From: Candolleomyces eurysporus
Taxonomy: Eukaryota; Basidiomycota; Agaricomycetes; Agaricales; Psathyrellaceae
NCBI GenBank assembly: GCA_027579435.1
Contig: JANBPK010001479.1
Location: forward strand, 1-64,000
Direction: 5' to 3'
DNA: 64,000 bases
In this document: positions 1-9,474 of the stretch, piece after piece
How the letters are laid out: each line of letters opens with the position of its first letter
Position numbering within the stretch: the stretch's first letter is position 1
Translations under genes and position numbers: made by a program
The notes under the pieces: generated by a model
The model's database searches: none
What the model saw: the letters and a program-made list of their open reading frames with translations, nothing else
Told to the model about the DNA's origin: nothing

Positions 1-666
1 TATCTCAGTGCGATTGGCACCCTCCAATACCTGTGCACCATGACTCGGCCTGACATTGCGAAGGCTGTGAGCTTCCTTGGTCGCTTTAGCCAGAATCCCG
101 GTCCCCAGCATTGGCACGCTGTCAAGCATCTATTCCGGTACTTGCAGGGGACAAAGGATTACAAGCTTACCTATACCAAGGGGGAGGATGGGCTTGCTTT
201 TACCACTTACTGTGATGCATCCCATGGCGACTGTATCGATACCGGACGCTCTACAGGTGCTTACCTCACTTGCATGGGTGGCGGAGCTATTGGGTGGTCT
301 AGCAAGCTCCAAACGGTTGTTGCTCTGTCAAGCACCGAAGCGGAGTACATGGCTGCAGTTGAGGCTGGGAAAGAGATCCTGTGGATGCGCAACATTCTGT
401 CCGAGTTCGGTTATCCTGTTCAAGGTCCCTCGCTCCTTCGGATGGATAATCAGTCCGCTATCAGTGTCAGCAAGAATCCGGAGCACTTTGGACGGATGAA
501 GCACCTTGACCTTCGGTTCTATTGGCTTCGGGATGTGGTGGATGATGGTGTTATTGATGTTTTGCATATTCCTGGGACTCAGCAACCAGCGGATGGGTTG
601 ACCAAGGCACTGGGTGGTCCGGAAATGAAGTTAGTGCGGGAGCGGATGGGACTGAGGTTGAGTTAG
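1..666 (+). CDS. Ty1/copia retrotransposon polyprotein, 3' end (RNase H domain), partial
   Basis: Open from the first base to a TAG at 664-666, so the window starts inside the element's pol gene. Seen: the end of the reverse transcriptase region (YLCTMTRPDIAKAV), then a copia-type RNase H with acidic motifs CDASHGD, STEAEYMA and MDNQSAI, and a late QQPADGLTKAL motif. This domain degrades the RNA strand of the RNA-DNA hybrid during reverse transcription. No stop or frameshift is seen in this part, so the copy may be fairly recent. It is followed by a purine-rich tract (caagggggag, 681-690) and the 3' LTR. Gag, protease, integrase and most of RT lie outside the window. Confidence 0.9.
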   Translation, partial: YLSAIGTLQYLCTMTRPDIAKAVSFLGRFSQNPGPQHWHAVKHLFRYLQGTKDYKLTYTKGEDGLAFTTYCDASHGDCIDTGRSTGAYLTCMGGGAIGWSSKLQTVVALSSTEAEYMAAVEAGKEILWMRNILSEFGYPVQGPSLLRMDNQSAISVSKNPEHFGRMKHLDLRFYWLRDVVDDGVIDVLHIPGTQQPADGLTKALGGPEMKLVRERMGLRLS

Positions 667-690
667 GAGGTTGTCATGGTCAAGGGGGAG

Positions 691-1010
691 TGTTGAAAGT
701 ATGTGACCAGTTTGACTCACCTCTTATTTCGCTTTTCTTGTTTTCCTTATCTTATCTCTTGCCTCATCTTATCGGTCTCTCTATTCCCTTATCTTTGGTT
801 TTATCTCATCTTTGACTTCTTATCATTCCGGACTCTTTTCCATGTTCTCGGCAATTGCTCCCATGCCCAGAACATGTTCTCAATTGCTTCCACTTAGTTA
901 CTCCGAGGTTTTAGCTATTTCCTTCCGATATTCCGGTTTTCCATTATTCCGGTCCATGTGATTATTGTTTTAGGTTATATATATAGCCCTGTATCGTCCT
1001 GGAGTCCCCC
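691..1010 (+). repeat. 3' LTR of the plus-strand copia element (right edge approximate)
   Basis: Begins TGTTGAAAGTATGTGA directly after a purine-rich tract, the usual arrangement at a copia 3' LTR. A TATATATA box lies near 976-984. The first part is nearly identical to the reverse complement of 1245-1427, which supports the left edge. The right edge (end of U5) cannot be fixed because no second LTR of this copy is in the window. Short ORFs here are pyrimidine-rich LTR sequence, not genes. Confidence 0.75.
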
Positions 1011-1244
1011 AGATCAGTTCCCTGACTGTCGGACTCCAGTTGACTGCCTTGCTGTTCAAACATTGGGAGCCACGGTACTTCTTGTCTCGGAACATCGTTG
1101 CCCAAGAGTCGAGTGCTGACTGGGTTATGCCTTTGTGCACACTATCCAGGGTTGTAGCTGGCCTCCGGCCCATTGGAATGGGCAGGAGGCTGCGAGCGGC
1201 CTTATGGGCCTTGTGCTGGACGCCCCACTCAGGACTCCAGGTCA
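1011..1244. other. Spacer between two inverted LTRs
   Basis: This holds the U5 ends of one or both tail-to-tail LTRs, with repeated GGACTCCAG words on both sides (near 1000-1010, 1030 and 1232-1255). The outer flanks form an imperfect palindrome centred near 1120-1130. No gene is seen. Confidence 0.45.
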
Positions 1245-1427
1245 GGACTCCAGGACAATACAGGGCCATATATATAACCTAAAACAACAATCACATGGAC
1301 CGGAATAACGGAAAACCAGAACATTGGAAGAAAATAGGTAAAACCTTGGAGTAACTAAGTGGATGAGATAAGGAAAACAAGAAAAGCGAAATAAGAGGTG
1401 AGTCAAACTGTTCACATACTTTCAACA
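1245..1427 (-). repeat. LTR of the minus-strand copia element, internally deleted
   Basis: Read on the minus strand it starts TGTTGAAAGTATGTGA at 1427 and follows the plus LTR at 691, but about 125 bp of U3 is missing between the early pyrimidine-rich part and the CACTTAGTTACTCC segment. The TATATATA box is kept near 1268-1276. It lies downstream of the minus-strand RNase H tail and purine-rich tract (1428-1500), so it is a 3' LTR. Confidence 0.7.
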
Positions 1428-2301
1428 CTGCCCCTTGACCTTCCTTGACAGCCTCCTAACTCAACCTCAGTCCCATCTGCTCCCGCACCAACTTCATTTC
1501 CGGACCACCCCCCTGGCTTCTTCACCTTGCGCTGGGATCGCCTAAGGATGACTGGAGCTGCAAGAGGCTGTGGAGCGGGCTCGGGAACAGCGGGAGGTGG
1601 AGGAGGCAAGTCCAAGAAGGGAGCTGGAGCTGGTGAAGCGGCCAGAAAAAGAGTGTTCGACTTGGCGACTGGAGGTGTTGGTGTCAAGACGTGGTAGAGG
1701 TGTTTGGGAAGCATCAGAGTCATCTGGAGTGAAGGCCAAGGGAATAGGGTTGGAAGGAGCTGGCTGGGATGTGGGAGCTACCAGCTGGAGTTGAGCATTG
1801 GGCGGTGTTTGCTTTATAGAGCCAGGGAACACGCGCTCATCAAATTCTGCGCACTCGGAGATAATGAACTGCTTGCTGACTGGGTTATAGAATGTCCATG
1901 CGTGATAGTCAGGCGGATAGCCCACGAAAGTGCACTTTTGCATATGCGACTCCAGCTTCTTGTGCTTGTCCTTCTGGATGAAGACATAGGCCGTGCACTC
2001 TGAAGCGACTGAGATCAGGCTTCCTTCCAAACCACACCTCAAACAGAGTCCTCCCTGGTAGCGAGGCAGTGGGGAGGCAGTGCCAGACCTTGACCTGCGT
2101 GGCAAGGCATCTTCCCCAGAAGCTAGTAGGTAGGTTGGCCTGCGCTGTGATGTCCTCCAGTATTGTCCGGTTTGCACGCTCTGCGTCGCCGTTCTGCTGA
2201 GGTTGATTGCGTGCTGTATGGGTGTGCAGGATCCCAGACTTGTCACAGAAGTCATTGAACTCCTTGGTCCCAGCTGAATAAATGACACTTCCATCTGCCA
2301 A
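1428..2301 (-). pseudogene. copia protease/integrase remnant fused to RNase H tail
   Basis: Seen on the minus strand: end of protease (VELADGSVIYSAG), then integrase core with GILHTHTARNQPQQNGDAER, ANRTILEDITAQANLP and the SFWGRCLATQ segment. After a frame change near 1990 comes the integrase C-terminal region ESHMQKCTFVGYPPDYHAW. Serine/proline-rich sequence and RRSQRKVKKPG lead directly into the RNase H terminus and a stop just before the purine tract. The DDE integrase active site is incomplete because the region before TKEFNDF is deleted. Confidence 0.8.
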
Positions 2302-2699
2302 CTCAACCGGAACGCGGTATGGGCTATTGAATAATTGGGCATCCAGTGGCGGTGAGGCATCATTGTTGAAGTGCAGCTTGTTTTTGCATTCCGACAGAAG
2401 TCAGCATGGGGTTGGATGAAGGAAGAAGGATCAGGGAGATCCAAAATAGCACTTGCACTGCCCGCAAACTCCGCAGCTGGGACAGTGGCAGTAGCTTCCT
2501 GAGCCTTCTTGGCTCCCTGGCATTGTTTCCAGCTTCCTCCCGATGCGGCCTGCTTGCGAGCAGTTTCCTGAGCGCGGGCGAAGGTGCGGCAAGTCGATTG
2601 CGCATGACCGGGACAAAAACAAAACTCACATTGAAGTAGGGTGGAAGCGGCGGCCATAGCGGCGATGGAAACAGCGTCAGCAGCGCGACGACGGTGCTG

Positions 2700-3370
2700 A
2701 ATCTTCTAAGGAACACTTGCTGAACCGTGTCCTTGTCGAGCTTGTCCATGAGCAAGGAGCGATGAGACAAAATGGCTGTACTTGTCCGGGAGAGCACAGA
2801 TGAGGACCATGGAGGTCAGCTCTTTGTCCAAGGCCTTGAGGTCAAAGTCCTTGGGCCTGAGGGACTGGCAGAGCTTCATGGATTTGTCTGCTCGGTTGAT
2901 GAGAGATTGGAGAGACTTGTCATCGCTCTTCCTGATGGAAAACAAGTTGTCATAGCCATTGAAGCGGCTCCCAGCCTTCTTCTGATGGTAAGTCGACTCC
3001 AGAGTGGTCCACATGGCGCACACATTGTCCTTGCATCCATCTACAAGCGTCTTCTGGTCCTGGTCAAGCATCAACCAGATCCAACCAGCAGCCTTGTCAC
3101 TTTTGGCATCCCAAACGTCCTGCAGCTCGAGGGTTTTCGCCTCACAGAGCTCGGTCTGAGCAGCAGCAGTGTCGGAAGTGGTAGTGGAGTCGGAGGGAGG
3201 ATTATCATTGCGGGCAGAGGGCGGTTTGAGCTCGGGGCGCTTCTGGGAACCGGAAACAATATGCCAGAGGCCCTGGGACTTGATCCAGGCCTCCATATCA
3301 CCGGACCAGGTAGTGTAGTTGGTAGAGGTGAGGCGCGCGAAAGAAGGGGACGATGACAATATTGTGGGAT
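2700..3370 (-). pseudogene. copia gag (UBN2-type) remnant
   Basis: Minus-strand translation gives the typical copia gag: LTSTNYTTWSGDMEAW, a middle with DAKSDKAAGWIWLMLD, the LESTYHQKKAGSRFNGYDNL segment and ALPDKYSHFVSSLL. Near 2750 the homologous reading moves to another frame (SLLMDKLDKDTVQQVF), so there is at least one frameshift. A CCHC zinc knuckle (C-x2-C-x4-H-x4-C, CEFCFCPGHAQSTC) follows near 2590-2640. Gag coats the RNA in the virus-like particle. This copy cannot make an intact product. Confidence 0.8.
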
Positions 3371-3705
3371 GAGGACTGAGGGAAATAAATGCAAAGAACA
3401 GAGGGGAGAGCTGAGGGAAAGAGTGCAATGTAGCAGAGGTTCGGCTGAGGCGAGGGCTCCCAAATTGAAACCGAGAGTATGGGGCAACGCCAAGTTGTTG
3501 GGGTTGCGGGTAAGAGCCAAAGCACTAAGCGAGCAAGGTGCAAATCGGAAGAAACCGAGTTTGCTAGACTCTGTAGGGAAACACCTTGAGCAAAATGGTG
3601 TGAGCAATGAGGCATGATCACAACATACTGCCAATGCCTTGATCCGTGTGCTGGGCTTTGTTGACTTTGGTGGTGTGGGTGCCTGCTTTCGTTTTCCTTC
3701 TTTAA

Positions 3706-5565
3706 TCTTGCCTTCTGCTGGGAGCTCCTTCTCCCTCTTTTCTTCCCGAAAAGGTCCCACCCCCCGCTCAAACTGAATCTGGGTCGGAGCAGTCCCATAT
3801 CACCCCATTCCGCGTTGACTCTCCCTCTCTTCCTCCCGAAAGGGTCCCACTCGCTGTTCAAACTGAATCTAGGTCGGGGCAGTCCCATATAAGCCCATCC
3901 TACATTGACTCTCCCTCCTCTCCGTCAAGCGCATTGTCATCCCCAGCGCCGCGCTCGGAGCCTGGACCATCCGCAATTTTACCATTCACCTACGGCCAGG
4001 AAGACCCACCACCGCCGACATCGAAAGAGACATCACCAAGGAGGTCATGGCGATGGTCTTTTCCGAGATCTTCTTCCACCTCTACAAATGACTCGCAGAA
4101 GAAACGGCGTGGTAGCAAAGCATCCAGTCCCGCAGCAGCAGAACGTGCGTCTAGAGGCCATTCTCTGCCCGTTGCACAATCTGGAAGTCCCCTTGCTTCT
4201 CTTTACAACCCTCGTCCTATGGATCAAGTCCCAGCAAATAAGTCGAAAATCCCTGTGGTCCTTCCGCAGAGCTTCTTGGAGAGGGATGTGAGAGCGAATA
4301 TAAAATACGAACTGACGCTGTTGATCTCCCATGGGAGATTCTCCTCGCTGAGCAAGTTAGTTTTACATTTGTTCTTCTCATATTTTTTCAATGGACGCCT
4401 ATTGATGTTCTTCCTTTTGCATTTTACAGAGCGAAGACAATGATTGTTTATAATAGGGCTACGATCCCTCCACCGATGCCATGCCCTCGTCGAGATGCGT
4501 ACCAGGAACGCCGAGCTCTGCCTGGTCCAACTGTGGCTCCTGAAGTATGGCACCAACTACCCACAGTTTCAATCAGGGGCACGTTTTTACAGCAACGAGA
4601 ATTGAAGGTGAACTACGCGCTTTCCCTTGCAAATCCCGTACGTCAATGAAAACCCCATTTATACGTTCATACGGATCTGACTTCACACATCGTATTGTAG
4701 CTCTCCTATACCAGGGGAACTGTAATCCCTTGTCACCTGACAATTAGCTGCGACGACATCAGTGCTTTGAACCTGTTTTGGAATCCACGCTCGCCCCGCG
4801 TTCGCCTGAGCCGTGTGGTGCGGTACCTTAGCGGTGTGGAGGATTCAAGGGACTTTATTTGCCCTAAATATGAACTTACTCCAACTGGTTTTCAAAACGC
4901 AGTTGTGCCCAAAGTATCCATGGGCATTTCTGCCGCAAGCCATCTTGTTCGCGCGCCGCCAGAACCTGGTTCCAATGTTAGCCTTGGAAGGAAGATTCAA
5001 CACCAACAGCAGCGAGCTAGCCTTGGAAATCATCTGTCTCACGGGGGCCCACGTTTCACGGGCCTGATTTCGGGCCTGGGCCTGCATGGCATTGGGGAGT
5101 TGGAACATGACGTTCCAGAAGGTGATGGTTCGCCAGTGTCCAATGCTGTGTGGTGGGTTTCACAAGACCCCAATGAAGAAGGGAAGGTCGAGGAAGAGAC
5201 TGTGAGGACGTTGCAAGGGGAGATACATTTGCCATCGAACTTACAGCCCTCCTGCACTTTCCCACTGTTCAGTATTTTGGTAAGCTTTCACTTGACTCGT
5301 GCCCGATCTACACCACTGAGAACTGGCTTAGTACCGTGTCGAGTTACTGGATCCTGTATCTCATGTCTTCGAACCGGAATTGGCCACAACGGATAAGAGA
5401 GCTTCGGATGGTGCGCAGAAGAGCAGAGTTTACGCTTCGCAGTTGGTGGAGATCACTACGGGCTCAAGGGACGACGAACCTGATGTTATTGCGTTTACGA
5501 AACGGCCTGGTAGGTCAGCGGTCTCCAGAGCTCCTCGGGCGGACATTGTGGGTAGCCTTCCGTAA
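3706..5565 (+). pseudogene. 5'-truncated paralog of the alpha-arrestin-like gene
   Basis: Matches the 3' two thirds of the gene at 17121-19924, exon for exon: 3706-4354, 4430-4637, 4701-5279 and 5332-5565, all with GT/AG introns at the paralogous places. The C-terminal arrestin segments are open and conserved (FLERDVRANIKYELTLLISH, RATIPPPMPCPRRDAYQER, VSNAVWWVSQ, RVYASQLVEITTGS). The first ~350 residues, including the N-terminal arrestin half, are absent; an in-frame stop lies at 3703. The lack of stops downstream suggests either recent duplication or residual expression. I cannot see a start codon or promoter for it. Confidence 0.8.
3730..3910 (+). repeat. 90-bp in-frame tandem duplication (about two units)
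   Basis: Two near-identical 90-bp units start near 3731 and 3821. Each contains a cccgaaa(a/g)ggtcccac segment, then caaactgaatct, gcagtcccatat and ttgactctccctc. The paralog at 18190-18300 has a single unit. Translated in the arrestin frame, the repeat adds 30 residues without breaking the frame (each unit carries PE(K/R)VP and QSHI). Confidence 0.85.
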
Positions 5566-6058
5566 GAGAGTGAATTTCTGTGATTGGCCTTGATATTATG
5601 TGGATTGGATTCGGTGTGTGCATTTTGTTACTTGAGCTGGCTTGGATAAGGCCCCAGCGGTCGCTGTTTGTACATCACAAATACTTAAATCACTCTGGTT
5701 TACCTTCCTCGCTCGGTATATGATATTCATCGGGCGTACTCTCTAGGACTTGGCACTGTAAAAGCGATACGAGAGCCTGAGTTCAGAAGCCTGCACAAAG
5801 TTTGTCTTGGTCCAACAAGAGAAAACAACGCGTCAACAATTCTGTAAGTGACCGCCTCACGATCAAACACGCCACTGCTCCGGACTCTGTGTTCGAGAGC
5901 CTACTCAGACGAAATCACGATTTCAGGTCCTCAAACAATGGTGCAATACGGGGTGGAGGGAGGGAAGACGGTATCCCGGGTACCGATAAACTGCCCGAGT
6001 AAACAATAAAGCTAAGTTGTTGTTCAGCTGGTCTCTGGCCCAAACACAAATTTGAGTA
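5566..6058. other. Relic flank of the segmental duplication
   Basis: 5566-5935 follows the sequence downstream of the intact arrestin gene (about 19925-20275), e.g. the shared gtcgctgtttgtacatcaca. Then 5936-6058 jumps to match 22793-22930, inside an exon of the large acidic gene (shared aatggtgcaatacggggtgg and ccgggtaccgat). About 2.5 kb of the parental region is missing at the junction. No gene is retained here. Confidence 0.8.
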
Positions 6059-6316
6059 CAGTTGATTTTCTCATAATGTATTGCGTCATAACGTATAAAT
6101 CTCATAATGTATAGGCTTTGGTTGATCCCCACCGTGGTTCGCAGGGAAACGGCTGCATAACGTATAATGTATAATGTATAGAGTGTTCAAGGCAGTTATA
6201 CGATATGAGATAGCCTTTAGGCCAGGGGTTCCGGTGACTTTCTGGGTGAGCGGCCAACAAGCGAGCGGGAACCCTGTCGTGGCTTGGATTGCACCCGAAC
6301 AGTGACAAAGAAGCGA

Positions 6317-6580
6317 CAGTTTAAAGAAAGTCAGCGAATGCGCAACGAGGCTAGGCATGGCACGAGAAAATGGACTGATTTCTGCAGCAACAAGGAACCT
6401 ACAGTTTGAAGAAAGTCAGCGAATGCGCAATGAGGCTAGGCATGGCACGAAAAATTTGTTGAAAATGGACCGATTTCTACAGTGACAAGGAACCTACAAT
6501 TTCAAGAAAGTCAGCGAATGCACAACGAGGGCAAAGCATGGCACGACAAATTCATTGAAAATGGACCTATTTATGAGAGA
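6317..6580 (+). repeat. Three direct repeats (~85-95 bp) upstream of the transposase start
   Basis: The word AAGAAAGTCAGCGAATGC recurs near 6324, 6409 and 6504 (third copy with one change), each followed by aaygaggc-like and gcatggcacga segments and a ...atggac(c/t)(g/t)att segment. They lie between the left TIR and the transposase start. They may be a promoter or transposase-binding array; this is inference from position only. Confidence 0.8.
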
Positions 6581-6600
6581 AACCCCATGCCAATGAACTC

Positions 6601-8778
6601 ATGCCTCCTCACAACAACGACACTGGCAAAACTCGTCCACCTCGCCCAAACCCACCTCCATACAATCGGAAGAAAAAGCCTGGTCCGAAGCAAAGTAATG
6701 GTCCAAAGTCTTCAGCTCAAGTCTGCAAAACAACTCGAAGCAATTTGACAACAGCAGATTGGATGGTAGTTTTTCGATATGTGGATGAGCATCCTGACAT
6801 GTCTCAGTTGAACATAGTCAATCACTTTGCCACCCTAGAAACTGGCGCTCTGGTTTTTACTCAGGCGACGTTATCTCGTAACTTGGCTCAGCGCCGAGAG
6901 ACTCTCGAAAACCGCATGACTTCCTATCCTGGAGGTGCGAGTGCGAAGCGAGAACGAGTTGTCACGGCGCCTGATGTAGATCGGGCGCTTTTTCTCTGGG
7001 TTAAGCGGATGGAGGAGAAGCGGGAGACAGTTAATGGCCCCATGCTGATGGCAAAGCGTCAACAATTTGAGGAAGAATTCAGTATCCCGGAGAACCGCAG
7101 GCTCAGTGGTATTGGATGGATCCCAGGGTTTTGCAGAGCTTGGGGATTGAAGGAATATCGCCTCCATGGGGAGGCGGCATCAGTTGACCTGGAACAGGTC
7201 GCAAAGGAGGTCTCCCGCGTTCAAAAAGTTGCCTCAACCTACAAGAAGGAGAACATCTTCAATCTTGATGAGACTGGTCTCTGGCCTTTGTGAGTTCATT
7301 TTATTCTTCAAATTTTTTGCTATGTTTACGATCTGAAAAATATCGCACAGTGCACCTCCTGATCGAGGACTTGCAACAAAGCAAATGAGTGGAAAGAAGA
7401 CCAATAAATTCCGCATTACCATCGCTTTTGCAACAAATGCCACAGGAACCGAGAAGCTCAACCCATTGTTCATTGGGAAGTTCAAGAAGCCTCGCTGCTT
7501 CAAGAATGCACCTGCAAGCTTCAAGAAGATCTACTATCGTGCAAACAAGAAAGCATGGATGACACAAGAGATCTTTGAAGAGTGAGTTGTTCTTGTTTGC
7601 TCTATTTACCTGGATTACCATTTATCTCTTGCTAGATTCATTCGTGACCTTGATCTTCAGATGATTAAGGAGAAACGGCATATCCTTCTCTTAGTGGACA
7701 ACTTCTCAGCTCATACTGTCAACTACGAGCCAAGAAACATTCGAGTTGAGTTCTTTGAGCCGAATCTCACCTCCTTTGTCCAGCCATTGGATGCGGGGAT
7801 CATCCGATGTTTCAAGGCACACTATAGGTCAAGGCTATGCAGGCGAGCACTTCTTCTTGATGACGCTGGCGAGTCCGACATCTATAAATTAAATCTTCTC
7901 GAAGCAATCATGATGTCGCGTGAAGCTTGGGATGAGGTGAGTGCTGAAACAATTCAGCACTGCTGGAACCATACAAAGATTATCTTGCCGCCGTGAGTGA
8001 TTGGATTTAATATTTATCAGACACAATAACTAATTAAAATGCTACTCTAAGTGACGGACAAGATGTACGTGCTGATCCGCATGCTTGGGCGATTCTTCGA
8101 GAGTTTGCTGTCTCTCCGAGTATGGCACTTCCAGATGCTGAGGAAAAGCTCAAAGCGCACCTTGGTGATCAATACCAGCCATCGCATTGGAGCCGTGCTC
8201 TCCAGGTTGTCACAGAATGCGAAGATGGTCCTTTCAAAGCACAGAAATTGCTCGAAGAGCTTGCGCCAACCTGTCTCCAATCAAGGCTCACCATCAAACT
8301 CTCTGCTCGTCCTCCCCAAATCGTTTCAGCAGAGAACAAGTTGATGGAGGATGTTGCAGCACTTAGAGGTCGGAATAGGGTTCATGGAGAGCCCTTCTCT
8401 ATTGAGGAATTGGTAAATCCAGCTGAAGAGAGTCTCATGGAAAGCCCGCCCTCCCTCTTTGACGACATTCCTGACAGATCCCTTGTTGGTGCCATCGTCG
8501 ACTACGTCAATCACCAGAAGGACATCGAATCCGGTGAAGTGATTGAGATTGAATCGGACGAATCAGATGACGATGAAGCACTACCCACCAGGAAAGAAGC
8601 GATGGACATTTGTGCGCAAATGGAGCGGGTGGTTCTGGGTTTGGGGGCCGACTTTACTGATTCTTTATCCTTGACTACAAGCCTTCGTCAATTCAGAGCA
8701 CATCTGGTCAGAGAGGATCTCCAGAATGCCAAACAGACTTCCCTACTTCAATACTTCACTCCTAAATCCGCTGCGTAG
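6601..8778 (+). CDS. pogo/Tigger-type DDE transposase (CENP-B-like)
   Basis: Join 6601-7289, 7351-7581, 7636-7992, 8052-8778; GT/AG introns, continuous phase, 667 residues. It cuts and pastes the surrounding transposon in the nucleus. Order: basic proline-rich N-terminus (RKKKPGPKQ), helix-turn-helix region, CENP-B-type DNA-binding part (ENRRLSGIGWIPGFCRAWGL), then the DDE_1 catalytic core. Catalytic acids: first Asp in FNLDETGLWP, second in LLLVDNFSAH, third in FVQPLDAGII, about 30 residues after the second (DD30D-like). PPDRGLATKQ and HCWNHTKI are further family motifs. The tail is acidic with QTSLLQYFT near the end. The start is the first ATG after an in-frame TGA at 6574. No stop or frameshift is seen. 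Confidence 0.92.
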
Positions 8779-8911
8779 ACAGATTTCCTTCGTATTTGGT
8801 ATCCGGATAACTCAGGGTATATTTTCCCACACTTATCGTATTGTATCATTCTCATAATGTATAAAGAAAAGGGGGGAACCAACGCTATACGTTATGAGAA
8901 AATCAACTGTA

Positions 8912-9474
8912 CTCGCCTATTTAAGTGGCTCGATATGAGGACCGAACTAGCGACCCTGTGGAATAACGGGGGCGTTATTATTACACCTACATGCGGCTGG
9001 GATTCACCTTCGGACGCCCCTTGAGCGGAAGCGCCGACTCTTTGGTGGCTATGTGTTCTTGGGACAGACACGACGATCTCGTGCTTTGCCTCTCACCCGT
9101 CGAGCCTGCTACGCACTATCCTGACGTTATTCACGTTCTACCCCACCCGGGCCTACACCGCCAAACTGCTGGAACGTTACCTAACTATTTGATTCCACGC
9201 GGTTCCCGCCTCTCTCCCGACACCTCCTGAGCGTGGTCACATCGTGGGCCCATCATTTCGGTTGAAATAGTGCTCCAAGGCGTCCAGGTGCATGGAAATC
9301 AGGTTTTCAATCAAACCTGTCCACACAGGCGACGTCACAACAGGTGCTACAGAATGTGTCCCGTATGTCTAACAAACATTGTTCCTATATGATTTCGGAC
9401 CTGGCCAATTTCCCCCAAAGCACGGTGCCTGTTGCCGGTGTATCGCCAAGCCCCAACGTTATATACACTATTTT
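8912..9474. other. Intergenic, no gene recognised
   Basis: 563 bp between the pogo element and the end of the Plavaka-type gene. A 79-codon plus ORF (8991-9230) has no recognisable motif. The first few bases (ctcg) continue the empty-site sequence seen in the parental locus at 22930. A terminal repeat of the next element may lie here, but I could not identify one. Confidence 0.6.

Larger units (their letters stand above)
1245..3440 (-). mobile_element. Internally deleted Ty1/copia element (gag, protease fragment, integrase fragment, RNase H tail)
   Basis: In minus-strand order: gag, a zinc knuckle, a protease fragment ending VELADGSVIYSAG, the catalytic-core end of integrase, and the last ~17 residues of RNase H running into the 3' LTR. 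The protease flap joins straight to integrase (GSVIYSAG then TKEFNDF). A proline- and serine-rich segment with RRSQRKVKKPG joins straight to the GGPEMKL-like RNase H tail. At least two internal deletions therefore removed the N-terminal integrase, the reverse transcriptase and most of RNase H. No 5' LTR is recognisable near 3.4-3.7 kb. The element is non-autonomous and dead. Confidence 0.8.
6059..8909 (+). mobile_element. pogo/Tigger-like (Tc1/mariner superfamily) DNA transposon, apparently complete
   Basis: Terminal inverted repeats: 6059-6081 begins CAGTTGATTTTCTCATAA and 8887-8909 is its reverse complement, 22 of 23 positions matching. Both ends are flanked by TA (6057-6058 and 8910-8911), the target-site duplication of Tc1/mariner elements. 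Inside is one spliced transposase gene with all catalytic acids. The left subterminal region has several copies of ATAATGTATA-like words, and three ~85-95 bp direct repeats follow. The insertion lies in the 130-bp relic of the acidic gene, so it happened after the segmental duplication. Length 2851 bp. Confidence 0.92.

Noticed and set aside
6317..6580. CRISPR-like array
   Set aside because: Three adjacent direct repeats of unequal length without unique spacers, inside a eukaryotic transposon.
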